In this document: one piece after another, positions 1 through 11,342 of the stretch | Position numbering within the stretch: position 1 is the first letter of the stretch | Layout of the letters: each line of letters starts with the position of its first letter | Assembly: GCA_027924585.1 (NCBI GenBank) | Contig: BSBM01000904.1 | Location: 17,505,501-17,569,500 of the forward strand | Source: Larix kaempferi | Lineage: Eukaryota; Streptophyta; Pinopsida; Pinales; Pinaceae | Length of the DNA: 64,000 nt | Direction: 5' to 3' | Notes under the pieces: generated by a model | What the model was told of the DNA's origin: nothing | Database searches by the model: none | The model's input: the letters and a program-made list of their open reading frames with translations, nothing else | Position numbers and translations under genes: made by a program

Positions 1-2338
1 CCTCCCCTAGAAAGCCAACGGTTGCACCAAAAAATTATTTTATTCTCAATCCTGGTCACCAGCCAAGTCCAATAGTTTTTGGCATAACAACTAGGTTTCA
101 GAATAAATCCTAGGTACTGGATTCCATCATCCATACTCAAGGATTCATAGTGGAAAAATGACCTCCAAAATACTACATCCTCCCACTGAGAGTCAAGGAC
201 ATAGATGGAATATTTCCCAACACCAATCTCCATTCCAGTAGCTCTACAAAATATATCAATGTTATATTTAAGTTTTAAGCATTCTTGAGTAGAGTAGAGA
301 CAAAACAAGAAAATGTCATCAACGAACATCATGTGAGTTAGATTAACTCTATCATTAAAGGAGACACCTCTAATATTGCCCATAAATTTGTCTTCATTCA
401 TAATCTGACTGAAACCTTCCATGATCAATAAAAGTAGATAGGGTGAAAATGGGAAACCTTGTCGTAACCTCGTGGATGATTTAAAATACCTAGAACCAGA
501 ACAATTAATGAGAAAATCAAAATGGAGAGAGGTCACACAACACATAATCCAGTTAGTCAATTCTAAGTTAAAACCAATGTGCAGTAGAACAAGTCTTAAG
601 AAAAGCCAAGAGGCCTTATCATAAGCCTTGGATAGGTCAAGTTTTAAAGCAACAACCTTTAAATTTCTTATTTTGATAGTGTGTAACCCCTCCTGGGAGG
701 AACCCACAGCCTCATAAATGGATCGACCTTTGAGAAAAACAAATTGTTCATTAGAAGCATACCTTGAGAGAAGAGGTTTCAGTTGAACTGCCAGAATTTT
801 AGCCATAATTTTGTAAGCTTCGTTGCATAGTGATATAGGCCTGGAATCACCAAAATTTTCAGGTTTTTCTTTTTTAGGAATAAGTGCCAAGAATGTAGAG
901 TTGATTGAAGCAAGAATGATGCTTGACACTCGGAATTCCTACACCATTTTTAATAAATCCTCCCCTACAATATCAAAGAAATCAAGAAAAAACTCTGGAG
1001 GCCATCCATCAGGGACCGGGCTCTTATCCCGCTAAAAATATTTTAGAGGTTTAATCAGTTCCTCCAAGGTAATTGCCTGAAAAATTTCAACATTTAGGTC
1101 TTGAGTGAGCATCCGAGGGAGTTTTTCAATAATCTGAAGAATTCCCATCATGTCCTAATGCTCAGGTTCAGAGTAAATCTCCTTGAAATGTTCAACCACT
1201 GCCTCAGAAAGTTCAATGAAACCTTTAATAGGATTTCCATCACCATTCTTTAATTCCCAAATAGAATTAGTATTTTTCCTGTGAGAAGCCATTTGTTGGA
1301 AGAATTTAGTGTTTTGATCTCCTGCCTGAAGCCATAATGCTATGCTCTTGAGACGCCACTCATCTTCCATTTCATTGAGAATCTGGTTCTTTTCTGTTCA
1401 CATGACATTAGCATTCCTTTTGATATTTAGATGGGGAAAAACAGACAGATTTCTCAAACAAGCTCTGGGGATTATTCTCAATACCCACTAGCTTAGCCTC
1501 ACGTAACTTCCTACACTCCAAGTTCCACTTCAACACCTCAGATTTCAATGTTCTTAAGGATTCAACTAGCTGACTGCAAGCATAATCTCTCTCAGTAGAA
1601 ATGTGAATCCAATTCCTCTCAACCAATGCATGAAAATCACTCAGCTTAGCCCATTCAGAATTATATTTGAAAGGAGTACCAGTATTCTTCATAGACAGAC
1701 CCAACTTAAGACAAATAGGAAAGTGATCCAAGAAAAAAGAGGATCCAACCCAGGATATAAAATGGAAACAACTCACAAGATTGGATTTCATGAGGAAACG
1801 ATCAAGTCTTTTATATATGCCTTCACGACCAATTCTCTTGTTGCTCCAGGTAGGCTTTAATTATGAGGGTTTAATGTCCATCCAATCGCCAGACTCTAGA
1901 ATAACCTCAATCTGTGGCCCCAAGGAGTCTAATCGAGCCACTTCACCCCAAATTTCATCAGATCATAGGGTGAAATTCAGGTCACCACCATGAATCACAT
2001 ATTTAGCCTTAATGAAATCCCTCTTCATGAGATTTTTCCAAAATTCGATTTTGTTATCATATAGACCATAAAATTTCAGAATTAGTATAGAGCTGTCCAA
2101 TTCCTCTAAAAAAACATCAACCCCCAAAAGAGAACGAGCAACAAAGGAGTTAAGTACTCTTACCCTCTTCAACACTCCCATTACCAGACTGCCCAATCTT
2201 CCAGCAGTTTCCAAAGCAAAAAACACATAACCAGGTAAAATCCTACTTACTAAAACAGATACCTCCACCCCATTTCGCTCGCCCTAACGATTTGGCCTGC
2301 CTTCCAAGGCCCCGAACATTAATATAATATATTTTCAT
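1..2338 (-). pseudogene. LINE-1 ORF2: endonuclease plus reverse transcriptase remnant
   Basis: Translation from the ATG at 2338 starts MKIYYINVRGLG, the N-terminal motif of LINE apurinic-like endonucleases. Further on, at about 1,980, GGDLNF matches the endonuclease GDxN motif. The last motif, usually SDH, reads LDH near 1,735. Downstream the RT domain is readable to position 1: a D-x-x-K-A-Y/F-D segment near 620, RQGFPFSP near 460, and the catalytic box FVDD at about 318-329, which keeps both aspartates. Several frames are needed to follow the protein (stops around 1,155, 1,408 and 1,963), so it is not functional. The C-terminal half lies outside the window. Confidence 0.82.
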
Positions 2339-4336
2339 TTCAGGAACTCCCGAGGGGGTATTCCTGCTCTAAGTACCCCACAAATTTTCATTTGTCTACC
2401 CTCTGAAATATCCCGCTTGGCTCTTTCTTGTGCCTGAGTCATCTTAGATTTTCGTCCGGCCTTGGAAGTGCTAGGAGTCGACTCCATTTCCAATCCCCCA
2501 AAGGAAGGGATCCCTTTCAAGGGTGGCCTATGGAAATAAGAACCACGAGAGCTAGTTCCCGAACCACTACATCCCTTCACCCAAGACAAATTTCCAAGAG
2601 ACTCAAAAGAGTAATTCGAGGTTAAGTTGGTAATCAAAGGCTCCTGTAGAGAAATCCTGACATCACCAGGAGGCGAGAAATTTAAATTGACATCTTCATT
2701 CGACACCAGATCCACCTTATTCTGAATAATAGGAGACTCATCCAACATTGAACCCAACACTGCATTACCAGTCTTCTCCCATAAATTCTGAAGAACGTCC
2801 ACCTAGTTAGCAGATAAATCCATGTCCTTAAAAATATTAGTACTATTCACCTGCTGAGGGGCATCAGAAGGCACCACAAATTCCCGAATCACTTCATCTT
2901 CCTGGGCCACCTTTTTTGTATCCTTACCCCTGTCACCTTGCATGGATACATCGTTCATGTAAAAGGTTGTACTATCATCACCGACATGTGCCTCTTTTTT
3001 GAGACAAATCTTCTTAGAAAGTTTTGGGCACAGTTTGCCACCACGTGGCCATTTAAGTGACAGCAGGAACATCGAAATGGAATATTCAAATAATCCAGCT
3101 ACTGCGTAAAAATCACATCCCCAAATACCAAGTCAATGGATTCAAACAGACCTTGTCGAGCATCACCCTCAACCAATATCCTTGCAACTGACCTCTTTTG
3201 CGAGTTGAAGAGATCTGCATCTACAACCAAAAATTTGTCGATAGCATCACCAATCACTTTAAATCCCTCTGGAGACCAGAATTCCAATGGAAAACAAGGA
3301 TTTTTAACCCATACCGAAAAAGAATCCAAGGTGTCTGATTGTGGGTCAAAGAGCGGATGTCAAGTTTTCAGGGCAAGTGGGGCAACCCTTAACAACCATA
3401 CTACGTGTAAACTGTTTTGAGCCTCCGCAGGCTAGTGGAATTCGAAACCAATCCATCCACAGGAAAGCAAGAGTACCTCAGGCACTGATTGAACCACAAA
3501 TCCCCAAGAGCTCGCCACCCACTCCTCAACCGATCCTTCCAAAAAATGACGGCCATAGAATTTTCCTATCAACATGCAACTAGAGAGCTGTGGAATCTCC
3601 ATCATGAAAATATCAATGCCCACCACCAACGAGCGCCCGGGACCCTTGTTATTTAGAGCCTTAACTCATTTTTTTCTTACTGCTTTAACCGAGCAATGAT
3701 GTAGCTTGTAGTTCTTTAGACTCAAGTTCCTCCCAATGAAACCACCTCCTCTAGTGGTAGAGTGCACACAGGAAGTCAACGCATACCCAAAAAACTTAGA
3801 GGATTTAAACAAAGCCAACCTAGAAGGTGAAGAGTTAATATCACTTACCTTCATACAAAGATATAGCACGAGCGTAGTTCCTTTCATCAACACCGACGAT
3901 AATCAGTGTAATTCATGCGGGGGCGAGGTGGTGGATTGATGCAGCAGATCTACTTGCGAAGGAACCGTCATCCCACCACGAACGATGAAACTCACATTCC
4001 CATCATACGAGCGCTCAGAAACCTGGGTCCTAGGGAAAAAACCCGTCGGCATGATAGATGGGGAATGCCAACTGAGAGACGTACGAGATATGAGAGGAGA
4101 AGACTGCAGGGAAGGGTCCCTACCAAATTCCATAACCGTATCCAGATCCTTACACCTTCCAACCTGATCTCCATACCGTATGTGCAAAAATCCCGATGAG
4201 GTCTTAATCGTGTCATCTCGACAGAATATACTATCACTTTGTTCAGAATCATCAGTTTAGTCAACCAGGGTTTCGCTGATGTCCTCGATGGTTGGAGAGG
4301 ACTACAAAACAAAACCCTAGTTGAAATCGTTGCCAT
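2335..4336 (-). pseudogene. LINE-1 ORF1: RNA-binding protein remnant with CCHC knuckle
   Basis: Begins near the ATG at 4336 and ends with TGA at 2335-2337. At 3,099-3,329 there is a segment resembling the DUF4283 domain of plant LINE ORF1 proteins (WVKNPCFPLEFW...). Just after it, around 3,030-3,075, a CX2CX4HX4C zinc knuckle can be read in one frame. The C-terminal 155 residues (2,335-2,802) are serine- and charge-rich. One in-frame stop separates 2,335-2,802 from 2,803-3,072, and at least two frameshifts separate the N-terminal part. In intact elements this protein binds the LINE RNA. Its stop codon overlaps the ORF2 start as ATGA. Confidence 0.72.
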
Positions 4337-4445
4337 GCCTGAACGTTCAACCTTTTTCTAAGGGATGCAACTTCTTTGGGTAACATAAACTTAAGGGCAC
4401 CTAAAGATCTCATTCGTCATGAGTTCATATATATCTATATATAAT

Positions 4446-4603
4446 TGATAATTTAATAGACGATGATAATTTACAATTGATGTCCCGCCTTTAAAATGGA
4501 TTGGGAACCTAATTTGAGGAGTCACGTCCTCTTAGTTTATCATAAATACTATTGTTAATGATTATTAAGTGTTTTTATTTATTATTATTTAATATTCGTA
4601 ACA
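4446..4603 (-). repeat. 3' LTR remnant of the gypsy element
   Basis: About 155 bp match 10,110-10,263 (both contain GATGATAATTTACAATTGATG and end in a TTTTTATTTATTATTATT block). The inner edge on the minus strand starts TGTTACG, which is the expected TG of a 3' LTR. Only the half nearest the element body survives. The outer half, corresponding to 9,980-10,109, is missing, consistent with interruption by LINE-1. Confidence 0.8.
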
Positions 4604-4618
4604 TTGCCCTTAAAATTT
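4604..4618 (-). promoter_or_regulatory. Polypurine tract of the gypsy element
   Basis: Read on the minus strand, TTTTAAGGGCAA lies directly before the TGTTACG start of the 3' LTR. A short purine run there is where plus-strand DNA synthesis is primed. It is a degenerate tract, recognised by position. Confidence 0.5.
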
Positions 4619-4832
4619 TGCGTTGTCCTCAAAGCAATGATAACGGGGAATGTAGTTGTCAAAAATGTTTTGATTCCCAAGATGCATGGTCTTTGGGAAT
4701 ATTTTTCCATTTAATAAGATACTCTTTAATCACTCGAGATCACAATCTTTTCTTCCTGGTAGCAATAATAACTTCTGGTTCGAAGATAATTCGTCCTTCA
4801 TCATCCAACATAGGAAGCATTGTTTGCGCATT

Positions 4833-7830
4833 CTAGTGTTGTCCTAGCACCTTTTTTAGACATGATACATGAAAAACGTTGTGGATGTGACTTATGTCCG
4901 GTAATTCCAATCCATATGGCACGTGACTAATCTTCTTGTTGATTTGATATGGTCCATAAAACCTTGGAGCTAGTTTATTCTTTCTGCCTTGTTTAAGTGA
5001 CAACTGTTTATAGGGTTGTAGTCTCACAAATACCAAATATCCAATTTCAAATTCTCTTTCTGTTTGATGTTGATCGACTTATTGTTTCATTCGATTCCTG
5101 GCAATAGTTAGATTCTCCTCAAGTATTTGAGCAACTTTTTGATTCTCTTCTAAATGATCTTTTACTGATGCAACCTTTTCCCAATTTGTGGCTAGCTCCT
5201 TCCATTTTAGGGTTCATATATGTAGATAGCTTAGAACGGTGTCATTTTGGTGGACGTATGATATATGGAATTATACCACCATTCAACAAGATGCAACCAT
5301 TGCAACCATTTATCTTGTTTGCCACTCACAAAACAACGAAGGTAGGTTTCTAAGCATTTATTGATGATTTTTGTTTAACCATCTGTTTGGGGATGGTAAG
5401 TTGAGCTCATGTTGAGTGTCGTCCCACATTGTTTGCAAAATTCTCAACTTTGCATCTCTATCAATGACAATAATATTTGGAAACCCTTGTAACTTATAGA
5501 CATTTTGGCAGAAAACTTTAGTTGTTTATGTGGTGGAATCATTTTTCTTACCCCGATGAAATGTGCATACTTGGATAGTCTGTCCACTACTACCAATATT
5601 TTTTCCTTCCCTTTTGACATGGGTAACTCTTCAATGAAGTCCGTTGAAATTTATTCCCATTTATGATTTGGGGTATGTAACAGATGGAGTAGCACTGGGC
5701 TTAGGACATTTTCATTTTTATTCCTTTGGAAAATGTCACATTTTGCTACATATTTTTGAATGTACACATTCATTCCTTTCTAAAAAAATGATTGTCTTGC
5801 ATTATAACAAGTTTTGAAAAATTCTACATGTTCTGCAGCTGGACAATCATGGGGTTCCTTCAATACTTGGTTTTAAAGCTCGAGTTGGGGCTTAAATAAA
5901 TTCTTCCCTTATACTAAAAGAGGCAATTTTCCCATTCAAATTTGGAGTACTGATTTATATCGTTAATTATGGAGAAAAAATTAGGGTTTTTGGCATATTT
6001 AGTTCGAATTTCATCCATCCATTCGGGAATCACTATGAATACTATGAAAAATTACACTTCGTTGTCTCTTTTTGGACATAACATCAACTACTATGCTATC
6101 TTTTCCCTTTTTATGTAGGATTTCCATATCAAATGTAGCAATTTTGTTGTAACAAGTGTTGAAGACTGTTATGATCTGTACGGATCATAAACTTGCTTCC
6201 AAAAAGGTATTGTCACCATTTCATTAATGCGTGGATGATGGAAAGCACATCCTTGTTGTATGTAGACTATAAGCATTCCCTTTTGTTTAACTTCCTACTT
6301 TCAAAATCAATTGGGTGTCCTTCTTGCATCAAGACTACTCCTATCCCAAACCCTATTCGATTACAAATGGTTTTGAGAAATTGGGTGTTGATAAAACATG
6401 AGTTGTAGACATAATTATTTCCAATACCTCAAAACACTTTCCTACTTCATCATTACACCGAAAGGAATTCTTTTTAAGGAGGTTTGTTAGCGGAGCAATT
6501 AAATGAGCATAGGTCTTGATGAATCTTTGATAGTAACTGGTCAAACCTAAGAATCCTCTTAACTTGGAGACGTTCTTTGGTTGGGGCCATTCACTAATCG
6601 CTTTGATTTTCTTTGGATCCACCTAGACTCCTTCCTTCAAGATAATGTGACCAAGATACTCTACTTCTTGTTTTCCAAATTTACATTTTGACCTTTTTGA
6701 ATAGAATTGGAATTCTTCTAGGAGAGATAGTATATGTTCCAGATGCTTCATATGTTCCTTCCATTTCTTGCTATATATAAGGATTTCATCAAAAAATACT
6801 AACACAAATTTCCCTAGGTAGGGATGGAATAGTTCATTCGCAACTACTTGGAAGGTGGCTGGGGCATTTGTTAATCCAAAAGGAATTACCTTGAATTCAT
6901 AGTTCCCTTCATGCGTTTGAAAAGCGGTTTGCGACATCTTCTAATATGTCCCTGATTTGATAGTAACCTGATCTTAAATCAAGTTTTGAAAAATATTTGG
7001 CTTTGTGAAGTTCATCAAACATGTTGTCGATGAATGGAATTGGAAACTTGTTCTTGATTGTTATTTTGTTTAATCCTTGATAATCTATGCATAATCTAAA
7101 TGTGCCATATTTCTTTCGTACTAATACGACTGGACTCCTGCTATTTGTGATAACACCACACTTCAATAGGTCCTGAACTAATATTTCTATTTATGTTTTA
7201 TGGTGGTGGGAGTATCTATAGGGATTTACTTTGTCTGGGATTGAACTTGGTTTAACCTTGATTATATGTTCGATCCCTCTTTTTGGTGCTAACTCCATGG
7301 GTAGATCTTAAAATATCTTTTTGTGTTTCTAAAGTAACTCTTGGACTTCTTCTTCTCTGGGGTCATCTTGTTCTGAATCTTGTCTCTCCATCCGATGACA
7401 TTGGATCACGTAAGTTGATACCCCCTTCCGTATAAGTTTATGTATATGTTGAAATCAAACCACTTGCGTCTGGGGTGGTTGGAAACCATATAGCTTATAC
7501 TTTTGTTCTTGCCACTTGAACTTGATGAAATGTTTTTAATGATTGGTTGAGTAGGTCCCCAATGTTTGTAGCCATTGGAATCCTAAAACTATGTCTACTC
7601 CCCCCAAAGGTATGGTGTAGAATTTTGACTCCAACTTAAAATCTTGTATTTGAAGTTTCTCTTTATGGCACTTCCCTACATTTTTTTTTTATCTTTTTTC
7701 CCTCTACAACCATCACCTTCATGTATGGAACTGAATATATGAATAGCTTAATTTTGCTTGTGATCCTTGTGTCGAGGAAGTTTTGTATGCTTCCTGTATC
7801 TATTAGTACCGTGACATTATTATTTTTTAT
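4833..7830 (-). pseudogene. Gypsy pol remnant: protease, RT, RNase H, integrase
   Basis: Reading the minus strand: an aspartic protease motif LIDTGS near 7,800; then RT at 6,353-7,166 with [20 protein letters not shown] and [12 protein letters not shown]. The RT catalytic box reads FFDEILIY instead of the usual FFDDILIY, so the second aspartate is Glu. The connection region GFLGLTSYYQRFI follows. An integrase stretch with [13 protein letters not shown] is seen at about 5,560-5,620. The C-terminal tail at 4,833-5,036 (LAPRFYGPYQI, HNVFHVSCLKK) is typical of the end of gypsy integrase. Frameshifts near 6,930 and 6,620 and many stops inactivate it. Confidence 0.85.
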
Positions 7831-7854
7831 ATGCCCCTTTAACTTAAGGGTTTG

Positions 7855-8983
7855 TCATTGGCTAATGCTTTTCATGGCTGCGAGTGATATTCTGGGTGTG
7901 TTATTTTGGGCGTTATCTTCTTCTTCATTTTCTGATTCTTCTGCATTTGATTCATCATTTCCTTCTGCTTCACTTGTGCATAACTGCTTTGAATTATCTT
8001 CTGTGCAATACCCGTGTCGGGGGTCCCATTTGTTTCTGCATCGTCTGCATTTTCCTTCTTTCATTTGCTGTGATTCCAAACCTCTTTTGTTGTCTCATAT
8101 GTGTGGAGGTATGTATTTGTCCTTATTTGTGTCTGTCGTTGGTGGTGTGTTTTTCTTGAATATGTTTTTCCATTTCTTTATTGGAAACTTTCAAATTTGG
8201 CTTCTGTCACTTTTTCTCTAGGTCTTGTCACTTCTACGTTTCGCGTGTCATGCTTTTTTAGTTTGTTTCGGATATACAACTGAAGGCCCCCTAAGTAAGT
8301 TTCGAGTAACTGATTTTTAGATAATCCAAAGACTCGTGTGGCAAGGGATTCTCACTGATGCGTGAATTCCTTGACACTTCCTCTTTGTTGTAACTTGGTA
8401 AGCTTAGAAAAGAACTTGTTCTCGGTGATTCCTTCAAATCTTTTAAAAAAGTCATTTTTGAACAAGTTCCAGGTGTAAGAAAAAAATTCTCCTTTGCACC
8501 ACATGTAACACTTGTATGTGTATCCTTCTAGATGCATGGATACATATTTTACTTTCTCATCATTTGTCATAATGTTGTATATAGTGAAATATTCTTCGAC
8601 TTTGTTTAGCCATGCCACACATTGGTCTTCGCTCCCGTTGTATTTCGACAATTCTATTTTTGCTCCAGGGTGGGAACATCATAAGGGGATGAGGAAATTG
8701 ACATGCTCGAAATACTTCGTCGTTTGCTTCAACTACTAGACCATCAGTTTTGTAACATCTTCACGAGTTCGTCGTGTTTTCTATTCTAGTTCTCTGTCAT
8801 GGCATCGAATTTGTCATCCAACTTTTTCTCCATTATTGTGAGAACTTCTTATTTAATCTCCTTCTTAAGTGTTGCATTGCCATTCTTTGTTTATGCTCTC
8901 AATATTTCTTGGTTCGTGGTGGCAGCGTCTCTAAGGGAATTGACGTCTTTTGTTAGCTAATAAAACTGTTTTTTCAGGTCCAT
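7855..8983 (-). pseudogene. Gypsy gag remnant
   Basis: The segment 8,352-8,651 (YNGSEDQCVAWLNKVEEYF ... WNLFKNDFFKRF) is the conserved retrotransposon gag core. The frame can be followed upstream to a start near 8,983, though with several stops. Toward the C-terminus, at 7,990-8,079, KCRRCRNKWDPRHGYC resembles the cysteine/histidine knuckle that precedes the protease in this superfamily. It is followed by an acidic linker. Gag packages the element RNA into virus-like particles. This copy is broken. Confidence 0.8.
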
Positions 8984-9070
8984 GTTTCTAGTGTATGGAG
9001 GTGAATACTTAGACACGATTTTGGCTTATATGGAGGCGAACGACACCTTGAGGTTAATTAATAATAACTA

Positions 9071-9121
9071 TAATAATAATAATAATAATAATAATAATTA
9101 TTATTATTATTATTATTATTT
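9071..9121. repeat. (TAA)n / (TTA)n mirror microsatellite
   Basis: A run of TAA units is followed at once by a run of TTA units, giving a self-complementary stretch of about 50 bp inside the gypsy leader. More (AAT)-rich sequence continues to about 9,180. Confidence 0.9.
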
Positions 9122-9289
9122 ATGTTAATAGTGATGGGTAAAATAATAATAATAATTATTAAAAAATAATAATAATATTATATATATTGTTTAATTTATT
9201 ATAAAGAAAGTTTTAAAAAAAATTAATAAACAAATTTGATATAATACTAATAATATTATGATATAATATATAATTTTTTATTAACCTTT

Positions 9290-9960
9290 GTTTGAGTGGG
9301 TGGGTAAAGAGATTACGTGGAGTATGGCATAGGGCATGGCAGGAGGAATTAATGAGGGGTTCATGGGGGCGGTGGTGGAAGGCAGGTACGCAACAGTGAC
9401 CACGAGTAGGATGGATGCAGGGTAGGGGCGATGGAGGGCGCAAACAGTGGAGGAATGTGGGGGAATAGAGGACGCAGGAAATGGGAGAGCATGGGGAATG
9501 GAGGTTGGATGGAGTAGAGGAAGAGTTAGGAGGGAAAACGATGGTGTAGGAGTTGGGGAACGTAGGGCGCATGAGTGTGGAGTAGTGGTGTGTGGGGTGG
9601 TGTGCGTGGGAGCATGGAGCAGTGGATATTGGGACATGGAGCAATGTGTTGGAAGGGATATTGGGGAAGGGAGCAACATGGGGGAAAGTGGATGTGTGAG
9701 GAAGGCTCCCGTGGGCATGAAGAGCATTAGAGATGTGAGAGGGAGCAAGGAGATGGGGGGACACAAGTGTTGGAGATGGAGATGAAGGTGTGGGAAAGTA
9801 TAGGAGTGGAGGCATAGAGGAAGTGGAGATGCATATGCAGAGTGGTGGGTGAGGAGATGTGTGGTGATTTGAGTGTGGGGGAGGTGTGCAAAGTGTGAGG
9901 GGAGAACATTGAGGCAAGTGGGAGAACGATGAAGAACTTGGAGAACCTTCACATAGCTGC
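9290..9960. repeat. Strand-asymmetric G-rich low-complexity leader of the gypsy element
   Basis: About 670 bp in which the plus strand is rich in G and poor in C, built of degenerate GTGG/GGAG/ATGG units. It lies between the primer site and gag, so it is the element's 5' leader. Because stops are rare in such sequence, long overlapping Pro/Ser/His-rich open frames exist on the minus strand (9,213-10,184 and 9,281-9,952), but they look like composition artefacts. Confidence 0.7.
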
Positions 9961-9966
9961 AACCAA

Positions 9967-9979
9967 GCTATGGTACTAA
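9967..9979 (-). promoter_or_regulatory. Primer-binding site, tRNA-iMet type (degenerate)
   Basis: On the minus strand the 13 bases TTAGTACCATAGC follow the inner LTR edge. The common plant primer site complementary to initiator tRNA-Met is TTGGTATCAGAGC, and 10 of 13 positions agree. It fixes the left edge of the 5' LTR at about 9,980. Confidence 0.55.
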
Positions 9980-10263
9980 TGATATCATCATAAATATAGA
10001 TTTGTAATAACACACACACACCCACACCCACCCACCCACCCACCCACAGACACATCCCCCCCTCCCACACACACCTCCCCCCCCTCCCACACACACACAT
10101 ATATATACAATTGAATAGATGATGATAATTTACAATTGATGGCCCGCTTTTAATATGGCTTGGGCACCTGATTTGAGGAGTCACGTCTTCTTAATTTAAT
10201 TATAATTACTATTTTTAATGATTATTAAGTGTTTTTATTTATTATTATTTAATATCCGTAATA
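9980..10263 (-). repeat. 5' LTR of the gypsy element, with CA/CCCA microsatellite
   Basis: The segment 10,110-10,263 matches the 3' LTR remnant. The inner edge begins TG on the plus strand, next to the primer site. Positions 10,007-10,108 are an expanded (CA)n/(CCCA)n microsatellite that has no counterpart in the surviving 3' LTR half. The outer end reads TATTACGG where the other LTR reads TGTTACGA, a G-to-A change in the terminal dinucleotide. Confidence 0.75.
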
Positions 10264-10279
10264 AATAATAGGATTATTA

Positions 10280-11337
10280 TGTATTCACATTAGGTTCTAA
10301 GAGAACCCCTCCATCTCCTGCCACCCCTAGGTTCCTATTTGATGCTTTGTTAAAGAATAGATTGTGACACCTTTGTGCTCTCATCTATTTTTGAAACTCA
10401 GCTTCCTTGAACTACAATCTCCATTGTGCGACTTTTTGCAGGCTATGATAGATATTTTTGGATTGAGGGGTAATCCCAATGAGGAAGTGATTGACCCACG
10501 ATTTCTCTTGGACTATAGGAGGCTCTTTACTGATCTCTTGGATTCCTCATATGCTAGGAACCTTGAACATAAGAGCCTTGCCTTGAAGGGTTGTTCTTAG
10601 GGTAGTAATGGATTTAAAATTGAAGAACATTTTTTTAGGCAAGCCATATCTTCTAACTGATGTACTTAGGTAGAGCCATCCAAATTATGCTCAAAATTGG
10701 CTTATGAAGGAGAGAACCAAGATAGAAGGTCTTGTAATTAAGGAATAGGTCGCTCCATCTAGAAGGAAGAGATATGTAGCTATATAACTTACTAAGATCC
10801 TCCATCCATACATTTTTGGCGAAATCGCATTCTAGAAGAAATTGCTTCGCTTATTCTTCTTCCTTGAGATCATGTGCTAGGACCCAGCATAAAGCATTCA
10901 CTTTGGGAAGCCCATCTTGGTGCCAAATTTTTTCCACATAATGGGTTAAAATGGTAGAGGAAGTTCACTAATAAGCCTAGTATATCCCGCTTGAAGAGTA
11001 TAAGCTCCATCCTTTCCCCATCCACAACGGTCATTAATGTTTAAGCTTATAGGAGAAGATATTGTAGCTGATGTGATACATCTAAATGCTTTTAATTCGT
11101 CCATCTACCCAACGAGTCCCATGCAAAGATATAATAGATTTTTAACTCCTTTGTCTAAAATCTAATTTCTTAGTTTTGTAAGGCTTGATTTGGAGACAAG
11201 AGGAGCTTGCTTTGTTATAGGATCTTCTCATACTTCTATCTAATTTCCATTACTTGGGAACTAATAGATTCCATCTTGGATTAAATTCCCAGTTGCTTTT
11301 CATGATCTCCAAATGCTTGATCTAGTTTCTTCCCACT
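10280..11337 (-). pseudogene. LINE-2 ORF2 3' part: zf-RVT and truncated RNase H
   Basis: On the minus strand, around 10,990-10,800, IWHQDGLPKVNALCW and FLLECDFAKNVWME match the zf-RVT domain that follows RT in plant LINEs. Farther on come IIWMALPKYIS and a linker ending QWRL. At 10,280-10,360 the N-terminus of the RNase H appears as LFFNKASNRNLGVAGDGG, where families have an FDGAS motif; the catalytic Asp is Asn here. The RNase H then stops at the gypsy LTR. The sequence aligns by eye along its length with the equivalent part of LINE-3 (31,700-32,380). Confidence 0.75.
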
Positions 11338-11342
11338 TGCTA
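11338..11342. repeat. Target-site duplication TGCTA, left of LTR A
   Basis: Identical to 15,656-15,660, directly next to the TG end. Confidence 0.85.

Larger units (their letters stand above)
1..4390 (-). mobile_element. LINE-1: degenerate L1-type non-LTR retrotransposon, 3' end outside window
   Basis: On the minus strand the order is an ORF1 with a zinc knuckle, then an endonuclease, then a reverse transcriptase running off the left window edge. This is the layout of plant L1-clade LINEs. Both reading frames are broken by stops and frameshifts, so it is an old copy. The 5' end lies near 4,340-4,400, where the sequence changes to the left LTR remnant of a gypsy element. That LTR lacks its outer half, so LINE-1 probably inserted into it. 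The poly(A) end and target duplication are not visible, so the boundaries are approximate. Confidence 0.85.
4446..10263 (-). mobile_element. Degenerate Ty3/gypsy LTR retrotransposon
   Basis: Minus-strand order is 5' LTR (9,980-10,263), tRNA-Met-like primer site, low-complexity leader, gag, protease, RT, integrase tail, polypurine tract, 3' LTR remnant (4,446-4,603). Protease before RT before integrase is the Ty3/gypsy order. The two LTRs match over about 155 bp but have diverged by many substitutions, and all reading frames are broken, so this is an old insertion. Its right LTR abuts the RNase H region of LINE-2, which it appears to have interrupted. The outer half of its left LTR was replaced by LINE-1. 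Confidence 0.85.

Noticed and set aside
7721-8283. Plus-strand open frames up to 166 residues, Phe/Leu/Ser-rich
   Set aside because: The minus strand here encodes gag and protease remnants of the gypsy element.
9213-10184. 323-residue Pro/Ser/His-rich open frame on the minus strand
   Set aside because: It lies in strand-biased low-complexity DNA, crosses the primer site and LTR of a gypsy element, and competes with another long frame in the same direction.
10364-10600. A plus-strand open frame of 78 residues with a splice-acceptor-like TTTTGCAG looked like a captured host exon
   Set aside because: The minus strand of the same DNA reads as the linker and start of the LINE-2 RNase H and aligns with LINE-3, so the plus-strand frame is a shadow.
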